Part shown: one piece after another, positions 36,808 to 45,010 of the stretch | How positions within the stretch are numbered: the stretch's first letter is position 1 | Layout of the letters: each line of letters starts with the position of its first letter | NCBI RefSeq assembly: GCF_900115745.1 | Contig: NZ_FOXP01000001.1 | Span: forward strand, 372,001 to 436,000 | Source: Sphingomonas rubra | GTDB taxonomy: Bacteria; Pseudomonadota; Alphaproteobacteria; Sphingomonadales; Sphingomonadaceae | Length of the DNA stretch: 64,000 nucleotides | Direction of reading: 5' to 3' | Translations under genes and position numbers: made by a program | Notes under the pieces: generated by a model | What the model was told of the DNA's origin: nothing | Seen by the model: only the letters and a program-made list of their open reading frames with translations | The model's database searches: none

Positions 36808-39800
36808 ATGATCGGTCGTATCGTCACCCTCTCCGTTGAGAAGCGCTGGCTTGTCCTACTTCTCACGGTCGCTGCGGCTCTGCTCGGGATCGGTGCACTG
36901 CGCCAGCTCCCGATCGACGCCGTTCCCGACATCACCAACAACCAAGTGCAGATCAACGTCGTCGCCCCTGCCCTCTCACCCGACCAGATCGAGAAGCAGG
37001 TCGCGTTTACGGTCGAGACCGCGCTCGCCGGCATCCCCGGCCTCGAATATACCCGTTCGCTCAGCCGCAACGGCTTCGCCCAAGTCACCGCCGTCTTCAC
37101 TGAGAAGACCGATATCTACTTTGCCCGACAGCAGGTGGCCGAGCGGCTGCGGACTGCGGAGGAAGACCTTCCCGAGGGCGTGAACCCCGAAATGGGGCCG
37201 ATCGCGACCGGGCTCGGCGACATCTTCATGTGGACCGTCGAGTACCGCGAGCTGGATCAGGTTCGCCATCGCAACGGTGAGCCCGGCTTGCAACGGGACG
37301 GCAGCTACATCACGCCTGAAGGCGATCACCTCGTCAGCGAGGCCGACAAGGCAACCTACCTGCGCACGGTCCAGGACTGGATCGTCACTCCCCAACTCAA
37401 GAGCACGGCGGGACTGGCGGGGGTCGACTCCCTTGGCGGCTACACCAAGGAATATCTCGTCGTTCCCGATGTGCAGCGCATGGCCGCAATGCGGCTGACG
37501 CTGCAAGATCTCACCACGGCGCTGGAGCGCAACAACACCAGCGCAGGCGCCGGGGTCGTCAATCGCAACGGCGAAGGGCTTGCCGTCCGATCCGATGGGC
37601 GGGTGCGCAATGCCGACGAGCTTGCCCGAACCGTTGTCGCCACCCGCGAGGGTGTGCCGATCCTGCTCAACCAGATCGCGACCATCCGAACTGGGCAGGC
37701 ACTGCGCATGGGCTCGGCGTCCGAGAACGGCCACGAAGTGGTAGTCGGGACGGCCGTTATGCGGATCGGCGAGAATAGCCGCACCGTTTCGACGGGGGTG
37801 GGCGAACGGCTGACGCAGATCGGGCGCTCGTTGCCGGTCGATGTGGTCGTGAAGCCCGTGATGAACCGGACCGAGCTGGTGAACTCGACCATATCGACGG
37901 TTGCCCGCAATCTCGCCGAAGGCGCGCTGCTGGTCATCGTCGTCCTGTTCGCCCTGCTCGGCAACTTCCGCGCGGCGCTGATCGCGGCTCTCGTCATCCC
38001 GATCACGATGCTGCTCACCAGCATCGGCATGTTGGAGGCGGGCGTCTCGGCCAATTTGATGAGCCTCGGCGCGCTCGATTTCGGCCTGATCGTGGACGGT
38101 GCCGTCATCATCGTCGAGAACGCATTGCGGCGCCTCGCCGAAGCCCAGCATGGCCGCGAGGGCGAGCTGACGATGGAACAGCGGCTTGGGTTGGTCGCGG
38201 CCTCCGCCCGCGAGATGATCCGGCCCTCCGTCTACGGGCAGGCGATCATCATCCTCGTTTACGCGCCGTTGCTCACCTTTACCGGCGTCGAGGGCAAGAT
38301 GTTCGAGCCGATGGCGCTCACCGTCATCATCGCGCTCGTGTTCGCGTTCATCCTGTCGCTGACCTTCGTGCCCGCGGCGATCGCCATCTGGCTCAGCAAG
38401 CGGGTGGAGGAGAAGGAAAGCCGGGTCGTGACGTTCCTCCGGAAGCGCTACGAGCCGGGTCTCGATGCGGCCATGCGTCGCCCGACACTCACCATCGGCG
38501 TCGCGATCGGCGCGTTGGCACTTGCCGGCGTCGCCTTCACCACCTTGGGACAGGAGTTCCTGCCTCAGCTCGACGAGGGCAATATCCTCGTGCAGGCCGT
38601 GCGTATCCCGGGCACCTCGGTCGACCAGAGCCAGGCGATGCAGTTCCAGGTGGAAAAGGCTCTCGCCAAGGCACCGGAGGTCCGCTTTGCCTTTTCGCGG
38701 ACGGGCACATCCGAGATCGCATCAGACCCGATGCCGCCGAACGCCACGGACACCTTCGTCATCCTGAAGCCGAAGGCGGAATGGCCCGACCCGGGCCTCT
38801 CTAAGGAGGAGCTGGTGGAGCGCCTTGAGAAGCGTCTCTCCGCCCTCCCCGGCAACGCCTACGAGGTCACCCAGCCCATCCAGATGCGCTTCAACGAACT
38901 GATCGCAGGTGTCCGCGGCGACATCGCCATTAAGGTGTTCGGCGATGACTTCGGCGAGATGAATGCGACCGCGGATCGGATCGCCGGCATCCTGCGCCGG
39001 ACCCGGGGTGCCGCAGACGTGCGGGTCGAGCAGACCGAAGGTCTGCCGATGCTCGACATAAGGCCGAACCGCACTGCCATGTCGCGCGTCGGCGTAACCG
39101 CCGGCGACGTGCAGGACACGGTTGCGGCCGCGATCGGCGGCCGACAGGCCGGCGTGATCTTCGAGGGGGATCGCCGCTTCCCCGTCGTCATACGAATGGC
39201 TGAAAGCTCTCGGTCGGACCTGACGGCTGTTGCCCAGGTGCCGGTGCCGACTTCGGGTGGCGGCTTCGTGCCGCTCTCGACCGTGGCCGATATTGCCGTT
39301 GTCGACGGACCGAACCAGATCAGCCGGGAGAACGGAAAGCGGCGCGTGGTGGTGCAGGCGAACGTGCGCGACCGTGACGTCGCGGGCGTGGTCTCGGACG
39401 CCCGCGCGGCGATCGATGCTCAAGTGAAGCTGCCGGCAGGAACGTACCTTGAATGGGGCGGTCAGTTCGAGAACCTGGCGTCTGCCCGTGATCGCCTCGC
39501 ACTCGTGGTGCCGATCTGCTTCGTGGTCATCATGCTGCTGCTCTATGGGGCGCTAGGATCGGTTCGGGACGCTCTGATCGTGTTCACCGGCGTTCCCCTG
39601 GCGCTGGTGGGAGGGGTTCTCGCGCTCGTGCTGCGTGGGATGCCCTTCTCCATTTCCGCGGCTGTCGGCTTTATCGCGCTTTCCGGCATCGCCGTCCTTA
39701 ATGGGTTGGTCATGGTGACGTCCATCCATGACCTGATGCGGGATGGCATGGATCGCGCGCTTGCGGCCCATCGAGGTGCGCTGGTCCGGCTCAGGCCGGT

Positions 39801-40029
39801 CGCGATGACGGCGCTCGTGGCTTCGCTCGGTTTCGTGCCGATGGCGCTGGGGCATGGCGCGGGAGCGGAGGTGCAAAAGCCGCTGGCGACCGTCGTTATC
39901 GGGGGCCTGATATCCGCGACACTGCTTACCTTGTTCGTGCTGCCGACGCTCTACGCCCGCTTCGGCAGTCGTGAGCTGCCACCAGCGGGCAATCGGCAGA
40001 CAGCGGCCCTCGCGGAGGTGCCGGCATGA
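36808..40029 (+). CDS. czcA: Heavy-metal efflux RND pump CzcA-like
   Basis: This 1073-residue inner-membrane pump has twelve helices and two large periplasmic loops. The HME-family motif DFGLIVDGAVIIVEN at residues 424-438 keeps the three acidic residues (D424, D430, E437) known from CzcA to drive proton coupling. TM1 ends with IDAVPDITNNQVQINV, also typical of HME-RND pumps. The motif points to divalent Co/Zn/Cd export rather than Cu/Ag. The stop overlaps the next CDF gene. Confidence 0.96.
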   Translation: MIGRIVTLSVEKRWLVLLLTVAAALLGIGALRQLPIDAVPDITNNQVQINVVAPALSPDQIEKQVAFTVETALAGIPGLEYTRSLSRNGFAQVTAVFTEKTDIYFARQQVAERLRTAEEDLPEGVNPEMGPIATGLGDIFMWTVEYRELDQVRHRNGEPGLQRDGSYITPEGDHLVSEADKATYLRTVQDWIVTPQLKSTAGLAGVDSLGGYTKEYLVVPDVQRMAAMRLTLQDLTTALERNNTSAGAGVVNRNGEGLAVRSDGRVRNADELARTVVATREGVPILLNQIATIRTGQALRMGSASENGHEVVVGTAVMRIGENSRTVSTGVGERLTQIGRSLPVDVVVKPVMNRTELVNSTISTVARNLAEGALLVIVVLFALLGNFRAALIAALVIPITMLLTSIGMLEAGVSANLMSLGALDFGLIVDGAVIIVENALRRLAEAQHGREGELTMEQRLGLVAASAREMIRPSVYGQAIIILVYAPLLTFTGVEGKMFEPMALTVIIALVFAFILSLTFVPAAIAIWLSKRVEEKESRVVTFLRKRYEPGLDAAMRRPTLTIGVAIGALALAGVAFTTLGQEFLPQLDEGNILVQAVRIPGTSVDQSQAMQFQVEKALAKAPEVRFAFSRTGTSEIASDPMPPNATDTFVILKPKAEWPDPGLSKEELVERLEKRLSALPGNAYEVTQPIQMRFNELIAGVRGDIAIKVFGDDFGEMNATADRIAGILRRTRGAADVRVEQTEGLPMLDIRPNRTAMSRVGVTAGDVQDTVAAAIGGRQAGVIFEGDRRFPVVIRMAESSRSDLTAVAQVPVPTSGGGFVPLSTVADIAVVDGPNQISRENGKRRVVVQANVRDRDVAGVVSDARAAIDAQVKLPAGTYLEWGGQFENLASARDRLALVVPICFVVIMLLLYGALGSVRDALIVFTGVPLALVGGVLALVLRGMPFSISAAVGFIALSGIAVLNGLVMVTSIHDLMRDGMDRALAAHRGALVRLRPVAMTALVASLGFVPMALGHGAGAEVQKPLATVVIGGLISATLLTLFVLPTLYARFGSRELPPAGNRQTAALAEVPA

Positions 40030-40634
40030 GTGAAGAAAGCATCGATCTCGACACGGCCGAAAAGCGCCGGACACTCTGGATAGTCCTGCTGCTCAATCTT
40101 GGGCTGGCGGCAGGCTTCGGCGTGTCCGGCGTGGTGGCGGATTCGAGCGCTCTGATCGCAAACGGCCTCGACAACGCCTCCGATGGGATTGTCTATATCA
40201 TCAGCTTGCTCGCCCTCTCGCGTTCACAGGCCTGGAAACGAGGGGCAGCACTGACATCGGGCGTTTTGCTGCTGCTCTTTGCGGCGGGTGTGCTGCTCGA
40301 CGCCGGACGGCGCTACGTTTCCGGAAGCGAACCGCTCGGCCCCACAATGATCGGGATGGCGATCGTCGCGGCGTTCGTGAACGGTCTCTGCTTGTGGCTG
40401 CTGAAGCGGTTGCGCGAGCCCGATGTGAACATGCGGGCGGCAACGACCTTCAGCCTCAACGACTTCGTATCCAATGGCGGAATTATCCTGGCCGGCCTGA
40501 TCGTGTTGTGGACTGGTCAGAACTGGCCCGACCTCGTCGTCGGCGTTGCTGTCGCCGCGATCGCGGTGAAAGGCGGCCTCGAAATCCTGCGTGATGCCCG
40601 CTCCGATGCGGACACAGAAGGAACAGATCAATGA
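40026..40634 (+). CDS. Short CDF-like cation transporter, second copy
   Basis: This 202-residue membrane protein resembles the gene at 33290: it has about six helices, helix 2 ALIANGLDNASDGIVYIISL and helix 5 AATTFSLNDFVSNGGIILAG, and no C-terminal cytoplasmic domain. The two copies differ widely, so this is not a recent duplication. It overlaps czcA and the following CDF gene by four bases each, so all belong to one czc transcript. Confidence 0.85.
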   Translation: MSEESIDLDTAEKRRTLWIVLLLNLGLAAGFGVSGVVADSSALIANGLDNASDGIVYIISLLALSRSQAWKRGAALTSGVLLLLFAAGVLLDAGRRYVSGSEPLGPTMIGMAIVAAFVNGLCLWLLKRLREPDVNMRAATTFSLNDFVSNGGIILAGLIVLWTGQNWPDLVVGVAVAAIAVKGGLEILRDARSDADTEGTDQ

Positions 40635-41548
40635 GCGCAGGCCATGACCACGGCGGACACGCCCACGACCACACTGCTGGGGCGAACGCCAAGATGCTGA
40701 GCTGGGCGCTGGCGCTCACGACCGCATACCTCGTCGCCGAGGTAATCGGCGCCTTTGTCTTCAACAGCCTCGCGCTTCTCTCCGACGCGGCGCACATGCT
40801 CACCGACGTTGCAGCGCTGGTGATCGCGCTGCTCGCGATCCGGTTCGGGCAGAAGCCGGCCGACGACAAGCGGACGTTCGGCTACAAGCGGTTCGAGATC
40901 CTGGCCGCAGCCTTCAACGCCCTGCTGCTGTTCGGCGTGGCGATCTACGTGCTGGTCGAGGCGGTGCAGCGCTTCCGCCAGCCCGAGGCGGTTCAGTCGA
41001 CGGGCATGATGATCGTCGCGGCGATCGGCCTCGTGGTGAACCTCATATCGATGAAGTTGCTCACGTCCGGCAAGGACACCAGCATGAACGTTAAGGGCGC
41101 GTACCTTGAGGTCTGGGCCGACATGATCGGCTCCGTGGGCGTGATCGCGGGAGCGCTCGCGATCCGGTTCACCGGGTGGACGTGGGTCGATCCGATCGTG
41201 GCGGTCGGGATCGGGTTATGGGTGCTGCCCCGGACATGGGTGCTGCTCCGGGACACGACCAACGTGTTGTTGGAGGGCGTTCCCGGAGGGATCAAGTTGC
41301 CCGAGTTGCGTGCCGGCATCGCCGACTTGCCCGGAGTTGCCGGGGTCCACGACCTCCATGTCTGGTCGATGGCATCCGACGACATCAACTGCACCGCACA
41401 CGTCACGCTTGCTGATGGCGCCGATGCCGATGCGGTCAGGAAGAGGGTGGCGGACCTGCTCGATAGCCGGTTCGGAATCGAGCATTGTACGATCCAGACC
41501 GAGGCAGCAGCCGAGCCTTGCGAGGACACCGGGCACCTGCACCCTTGA
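40631..41548 (+). CDS. czcD: CDF zinc/cobalt/cadmium exporter CzcD-like
   Basis: This 305-residue cation/proton antiporter has a His-rich start (HDHGGHAHDH), six helices and a C-terminal cytoplasmic domain (LPGVAGVHDLHVWSMASDDINCTAHVTL). The helix-2 metal site HMLTD in LLSDAAHMLTDVAALV is intact. In helix 5 the usual YLHVLGD reads YLEVWAD, with Glu in place of the metal-binding His. This may change selectivity. It is the last full gene of the czc operon. Confidence 0.93.
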   Translation: MSAGHDHGGHAHDHTAGANAKMLSWALALTTAYLVAEVIGAFVFNSLALLSDAAHMLTDVAALVIALLAIRFGQKPADDKRTFGYKRFEILAAAFNALLLFGVAIYVLVEAVQRFRQPEAVQSTGMMIVAAIGLVVNLISMKLLTSGKDTSMNVKGAYLEVWADMIGSVGVIAGALAIRFTGWTWVDPIVAVGIGLWVLPRTWVLLRDTTNVLLEGVPGGIKLPELRAGIADLPGVAGVHDLHVWSMASDDINCTAHVTLADGADADAVRKRVADLLDSRFGIEHCTIQTEAAAEPCEDTGHLHP

Positions 41549-41555
41549 GCCCGAT

Positions 41556-41798
41556 GTGACGACAAGAAAGCGATGGCGATGGACGGAGGAAGCCGACGCA
41601 GAGCTTCGCCATCGGATTGCCGCGAAACAGCCCTTGGCGACGATCGCCAGGGAGATGGGCAGAACCATGGACGGCGTTCGCGGCAGGGCGGCATCGCTAC
41701 GGGTCGCTCTTCCGTCTCCTGCGCGGCCTTGGCGTGAAACAGTGAAGCGCGGTCCTAAACCGAAGCCGGTAAAAACCCTGCCGACCGGCGAAGAATGA
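41556..41798 (+). CDS. Small HTH-like protein of unknown function
   Basis: This possible 80-residue gene starts with GTG at 41556, 7 bp after the czcD stop. It encodes a Trp/Arg start TTRKRWRWTEEADAELRHRIAAKQPLATIAREMGRTMDGVRGRAASL, reminiscent of Myb/SANT-like or sigma-4-like DNA-binding helices, then a basic Pro/Lys tail. The pattern looks like a real protein, but the start site is weak. If real, it may be a small regulator that travels with the czc operon. Confidence 0.55.
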   Translation: MTTRKRWRWTEEADAELRHRIAAKQPLATIAREMGRTMDGVRGRAASLRVALPSPARPWRETVKRGPKPKPVKTLPTGEE

Positions 41799-41870
41799 GG
41801 CCACGAAGCTGAGGGCCAAACCGGCATGCCGCGTATAATTCTACGGGCGGGGGCTTAGCGGAGATGACCG

Positions 41871-42206
41871 ATGCACGACCAGATGAGCGCCGAAATGCAG
41901 GCTTGCATGGATGCCTGCCACCACTGCCACATCACCTGCCTGTCGATGACGACCCAGCATTGCCTTCAGGTAGGCGGTGCGCACGCTGCGCCTGACCACA
42001 TCAAGATCATGCTCGATTGCGCACAGGTTTGCGCCACCTCGCTCGACTTCATGGCCCGGGGCTCCGACCAGCATAAGCTCGTCTGCGGCATCTGCGCGCA
42101 GATTTGCCGGGCTTGCGCGGCGAGCTGCAAAGAGCTGGACGGCATGGAGGATTGCGTCGCTGCGTGCGAGCGGTGCGCGGAGGAATGCGAGAAGATGGCC
42201 GCCTGA
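41871..42206 (+). CDS. Csp-like four-helix-bundle copper-binding protein (DUF326)
   Basis: This 111-residue protein has 16 cysteines in CxxxC-type spacing along four helices (ACMDACHHCHITCLSM, LDCAQVCAT, VCGICAQICRACAASCKEL, DCVAACERCAEECEKM). This is the pattern of copper-storage proteins (Csp) that bind many Cu(I) ions inside the bundle. There is no signal peptide, so it would act in the cytosol like Csp3. The gene ends at a strong terminator shared with the convergent copD. Confidence 0.93.
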   Translation: MHDQMSAEMQACMDACHHCHITCLSMTTQHCLQVGGAHAAPDHIKIMLDCAQVCATSLDFMARGSDQHKLVCGICAQICRACAASCKELDGMEDCVAACERCAEECEKMAA

Positions 42207-42213
42207 ACGGCAA

Positions 42214-42238
42214 GGCGGGCGGCGTTCAGCCGCCCGCC
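42214..42238. terminator. Bidirectional terminator hairpin between DUF326 and copD genes
   Basis: GGCGGGCGGC (42214-42223) and GCCGCCCGCC (42229-42238) form a perfect 10-bp stem with a GTTCA loop. It lies 7 bp after one stop and 4 bp before the other, so it serves both convergent genes. T-runs are short. Confidence 0.75.
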
Positions 42239-42242
42239 CCCT

Positions 42243-43172
42243 TCATATCGCCGAAGCGGGCGGTTCGAGCGTCCCCAGCCATGCGACCAGCGCCAGGATC
42301 GCCACTGCGCAGCTCGCCTCGACCGCAAGGCTGCGCCGCAAGGCGCGAAGCGCGCCGTGATGATCGGCCGCGGCGATCGATCGCTCGAACGCCGGCGTGA
42401 GGCGAAAGCGGTTGAGCGATGCGAGGGCGAGCATCGCGCCGAAGAGCGCGAGCTTGGCGATCAAGAGCTGGCCGTAGCGCGTAGTCGGGAGGTCCGGCAG
42501 CTTGGCGGGGCCGACCAGCAGCCACGCGTTGACGACACCCGTGATGACGATCGTACCGACCAGGATCGTGCCGATCAGGCCGAATCCATGCAGTGCGCGG
42601 TGCGTCAGGGTCAGATGGGCGGCGTCGACGCGGCCAACCGGCCGGGCGACGAGAAGCACGAGCCCGAGCAGGGCTCCGGCCCAGGCCCCGCCCGCAAGCA
42701 GATGGAGAATGTCGGCCCCCAGATGCACCCAGCCAACAGCGCCCTCGTCCATCGCGCCGTGCCCTGTCCAAGCAAGCGTGGCGAGCGCCACGGCCGCAGC
42801 GAACGCCACCACGCCGAGCAGAGCCGCGCGACCGGATGCCATGAGAGCCGCGATCAACACCACCACGAGCGCAGCCATGCGCGCTTCCCACGCGGCGCCC
42901 GTCGCGGACCCGGAAAGGAGCATCCCGATCGCCTCCTGATCGACCGGCCAGGGCGGTGCTCCGGCCATCGCCGCCGCGAGCAGCGCGAGGGCGATCCCGG
43001 AGAACAGGAGGCTGAGCAGGCCGCTTCCGACGAGCCAGGGGCGCAAGGCGAGCGCGTCGGCGCGCTCGCCGGCTTTGAGGCCGTAGAGACTAAAGGCCGA
43101 CAGGCCGAACAATCCGCTCAGCGTCGCATAAAGCGCGAAGCGAATCGCGATCAGCGGCCAGTCGGTTTCCAC
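42243..43172 (-). CDS. copD: Copper resistance membrane protein CopD
   Basis: This 309-residue protein has eight or more transmembrane helices. The CopD-domain signatures are the Trp/His helix LAWTGHGAMDEGAVGWVHLGADILHLLAGGAWAGALL and RYGQLLIAKLALFGAMLALASLNRFRLTPAF. CopD works with periplasmic CopC in copper handling, probably uptake into the cell. The start is the GTG at 43172, two bases after the copC stop; the longer frame runs into copC. Confidence 0.9.
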   Translation of the reverse strand: METDWPLIAIRFALYATLSGLFGLSAFSLYGLKAGERADALALRPWLVGSGLLSLLFSGIALALLAAAMAGAPPWPVDQEAIGMLLSGSATGAAWEARMAALVVVLIAALMASGRAALLGVVAFAAAVALATLAWTGHGAMDEGAVGWVHLGADILHLLAGGAWAGALLGLVLLVARPVGRVDAAHLTLTHRALHGFGLIGTILVGTIVITGVVNAWLLVGPAKLPDLPTTRYGQLLIAKLALFGAMLALASLNRFRLTPAFERSIAAADHHGALRALRRSLAVEASCAVAILALVAWLGTLEPPASAI

Positions 43173-43174
43173 CC

Positions 43175-43546
43175 TTACTTGACCGCGAAGGCGAAGTTTC
43201 CGGCTACCCGGTGAGTGTCGACCGAGACCACGTGCCACGCGACGCTGTAGCGCCCCGCGGCGAGCGGCGCCTTGGGCGTGACGATGAGCGTGCGGCCATC
43301 ATCGGCGACCCCGGCCGCAGCCGCGACCTTCATGGGCGGGTGCGCGCCGCCGCCATGCGCTGTCATCATCAGGTCCGCGCCCGAAAACTTCGGCATCAGC
43401 TTTTCGCTGAACCGAAGCGCGAGACGCGCTGGCTTGGCGACAGTCGCGTTCGGCGCCGGTGAGGCGGACAGCAACTTAGGGTGAGCCTGAGCGGCGCTGG
43501 CGAGTCCGAGGATGGCAAGGGCGGCAGGGACTAGGGCGCGACGCAT
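43175..43546 (-). CDS. copC: Periplasmic copper-binding protein CopC
   Basis: This 123-residue protein has a signal peptide (MRRALVPAALAILGLASAAQA) and the CopC beta-barrel. The mature N-terminus begins with His (HPKLLSASPAPNATV), which forms the Cu(II) site with the C-terminal histidines of SVDTHRVAGNF. The Met-rich Cu(I) loop is weak here (MPKFSGADLMM). It is the first gene of copC-copD and is divergent from the sigma-factor module 119 bp away. Confidence 0.93.
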   Translation of the reverse strand: MRRALVPAALAILGLASAAQAHPKLLSASPAPNATVAKPARLALRFSEKLMPKFSGADLMMTAHGGGAHPPMKVAAAAGVADDGRTLIVTPKAPLAAGRYSVAWHVVSVDTHRVAGNFAFAVK

Positions 43547-43665
43547 GAGGTTACTCCGTGATGTTCTGTCCATTCTACGCGGCACAGTCGCGCACCCCTC
43601 ACGCGACCGATGAGGGATGATGGGCAGCGCTGCGTAACCAGTGTTAGAGGGGCGGAGTGGAAAAC

Positions 43666-43938
43666 ATGGATGATCTGGACAGAGCGTTGGCGAGATTGGC
43701 GGGAGCACCTGTTCCGGCCGCGCTGGACGACGTCGAAGCACGTGTTCTCGCCCGCATCGGCACCCGGCCGGTCGTGCGACAGGCCGGGCTCGGCATCGGT
43801 GTGGTGACGGTCGCGGCATTGGCGATCGGCATGATCGGCGCCGAGTTGCCGGCGACCGCGAGCCCTGCGGTGTCGCTCGCACCGCTCGGTGGGGCTTCGC
43901 CGCTCGCACCCTCGACTTTGCTGATAGGCGAGCCGTGA
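43666..43938 (+). CDS. CnrY-like anti-sigma membrane protein
   Basis: This 90-residue protein has a short cytoplasmic N-terminal helix (MDDLDRALARLAG), one transmembrane segment (residues 40-60) and a periplasmic tail ending PSTLLIGEP. The layout fits CnrY of Cupriavidus, whose N-terminus holds the sigma factor CnrH. The gene order (this gene, CnrX-like sensor, CnrH-like sigma) is the same as cnrYXH. I chose the ATG at 43666, since GGAG precedes it; a GTG three codons upstream is possible. It overlaps the next gene by four bases. Confidence 0.8.
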   Translation: MDDLDRALARLAGAPVPAALDDVEARVLARIGTRPVVRQAGLGIGVVTVAALAIGMIGAELPATASPAVSLAPLGGASPLAPSTLLIGEP

Positions 43939-44375
43939 CCTCGACCAAGCGCGTCCTTCTGTGTGTCGTCCTCGCCTTTGTTGCGGCGATCGGAGGCGTG
44001 TTCGTCGGACGTGCGCTGTTGCCCCATCCCAAGCAGCCGGGCACCGCGCTGCACGAGGTATTGCACCACAAGCTCGCGCTCGATGCCGATCAGCAGGCAA
44101 AGCTGAAGGTTCTGGAGGACCGGTTCGCGGTGCAACGGCGCGCTCTCGAGCTGGAGTTGCGCGCGACCAATGCCCGGCTCGCCGAGGCGATCGAGGCCGA
44201 GCACGGCAACGGCCCGCGGGTCACGGCCGCGGTCGATCAGAGCCATGCCGCGATGGGCGAGCTGCAGAAGGCCACGTTGGCGCATATCTTCGCCATGCGG
44301 CAGCTCCTGCGGACCGATCAGACCTCCCAGTTCGACGACGCGGTGGTGAAGGCGCTCACCGACGGCCAGGGGTGA
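43935..44375 (+). CDS. CnrX-like periplasmic metal sensor
   Basis: This 146-residue protein has an N-terminal membrane anchor (residues 6-27) and a four-helix hooked periplasmic domain. The four CnrX metal ligands are all present with the same spacing: H40 and H44 in LHEVLHH, H117 and M121 in AHIFAM. In Cupriavidus these are H42, H46, H119 and M123. On metal binding the sensor makes the membrane anti-sigma release its sigma factor. The GTG start overlaps the upstream stop, and its own stop overlaps the sigma gene. Confidence 0.9.
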   Translation: MTSTKRVLLCVVLAFVAAIGGVFVGRALLPHPKQPGTALHEVLHHKLALDADQQAKLKVLEDRFAVQRRALELELRATNARLAEAIEAEHGNGPRVTAAVDQSHAAMGELQKATLAHIFAMRQLLRTDQTSQFDDAVVKALTDGQG

Positions 44376-44965
44376 GCCTCGATTGGACCACGCTGTCCGA
44401 TGGCGAGCTGGCGACGCTCAGCATCGCGGGTCGGCAGGCTGCTTTTGCCGAAATCGTGCGACGCTACCAACAGCCGGTGTTCCGGCTCGCGCGGGCATGC
44501 GTCGGCGAACCCGACGAAGCGCTCGATTTGGTGCAGGAGACGTTCGTCGCCGCACACCAGGCCCTCCCGCGCTACGACGGGCAGCGCGCCATGAGAGCGT
44601 GGCTTTCGACGATCGCGATCAACAAATGTCGTGACTGGGCGCGAAAGCGCACGGTGCGCCGGTTCTTCTCCTTCGCGGCCCCCATCGATCATCGGGCTGA
44701 AGCTGTGGTGGACGATCAGGTGGCGATCGACGACGGCGCAGCCGACCGCCAGGAGTTGGACCGGGTAACAGATGCAATTTCCGCTCTGCCCATGAATTTA
44801 AAAGAGGCTCTGGTGCTGCGCACCATCGAGGGTTTGAGCCAAGCCGAAACCGCCGACGTGCTGGGGATCAGCCAGAAGGCTGTCGAAACCCGCCTCTACC
44901 GTGCCCGCTCGCGCCTCCTCGAAAAGTTGAACACTGAACAAGGGATCGGCGTGCGGGACGCGTAG
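44372..44965 (+). CDS. CnrH-like ECF sigma factor
   Basis: This 197-residue extracytoplasmic-function sigma factor has region 2 with FAEIVRRYQQPVFRLARACVGEPDEALDLVQETFVAAHQAL and region 4 with LKEALVLRTIEGLSQAETADVLGISQKAVETRLYRARSRLLEKL. The start is GTG, overlapping the sensor gene. It is presumably held by the membrane protein at 43666. It lies 45 bp in front of copA, so the copper genes downstream are the likely regulon, perhaps by readthrough. Confidence 0.92.
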   Translation: MSLDWTTLSDGELATLSIAGRQAAFAEIVRRYQQPVFRLARACVGEPDEALDLVQETFVAAHQALPRYDGQRAMRAWLSTIAINKCRDWARKRTVRRFFSFAAPIDHRAEAVVDDQVAIDDGAADRQELDRVTDAISALPMNLKEALVLRTIEGLSQAETADVLGISQKAVETRLYRARSRLLEKLNTEQGIGVRDA

Positions 44966-45010
44966 AAGGTGTGAAACGGGCCGGTCGCGGCCCACCTTCG
45001 AGGAGCTTTC

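Noticed and set aside
36808..40029. CusA-type Cu/Ag pump
   Set aside because: The DFG...DGA...EN motif with three acidic residues and the CzcD/CDF neighbours point to the divalent-metal CzcA type.
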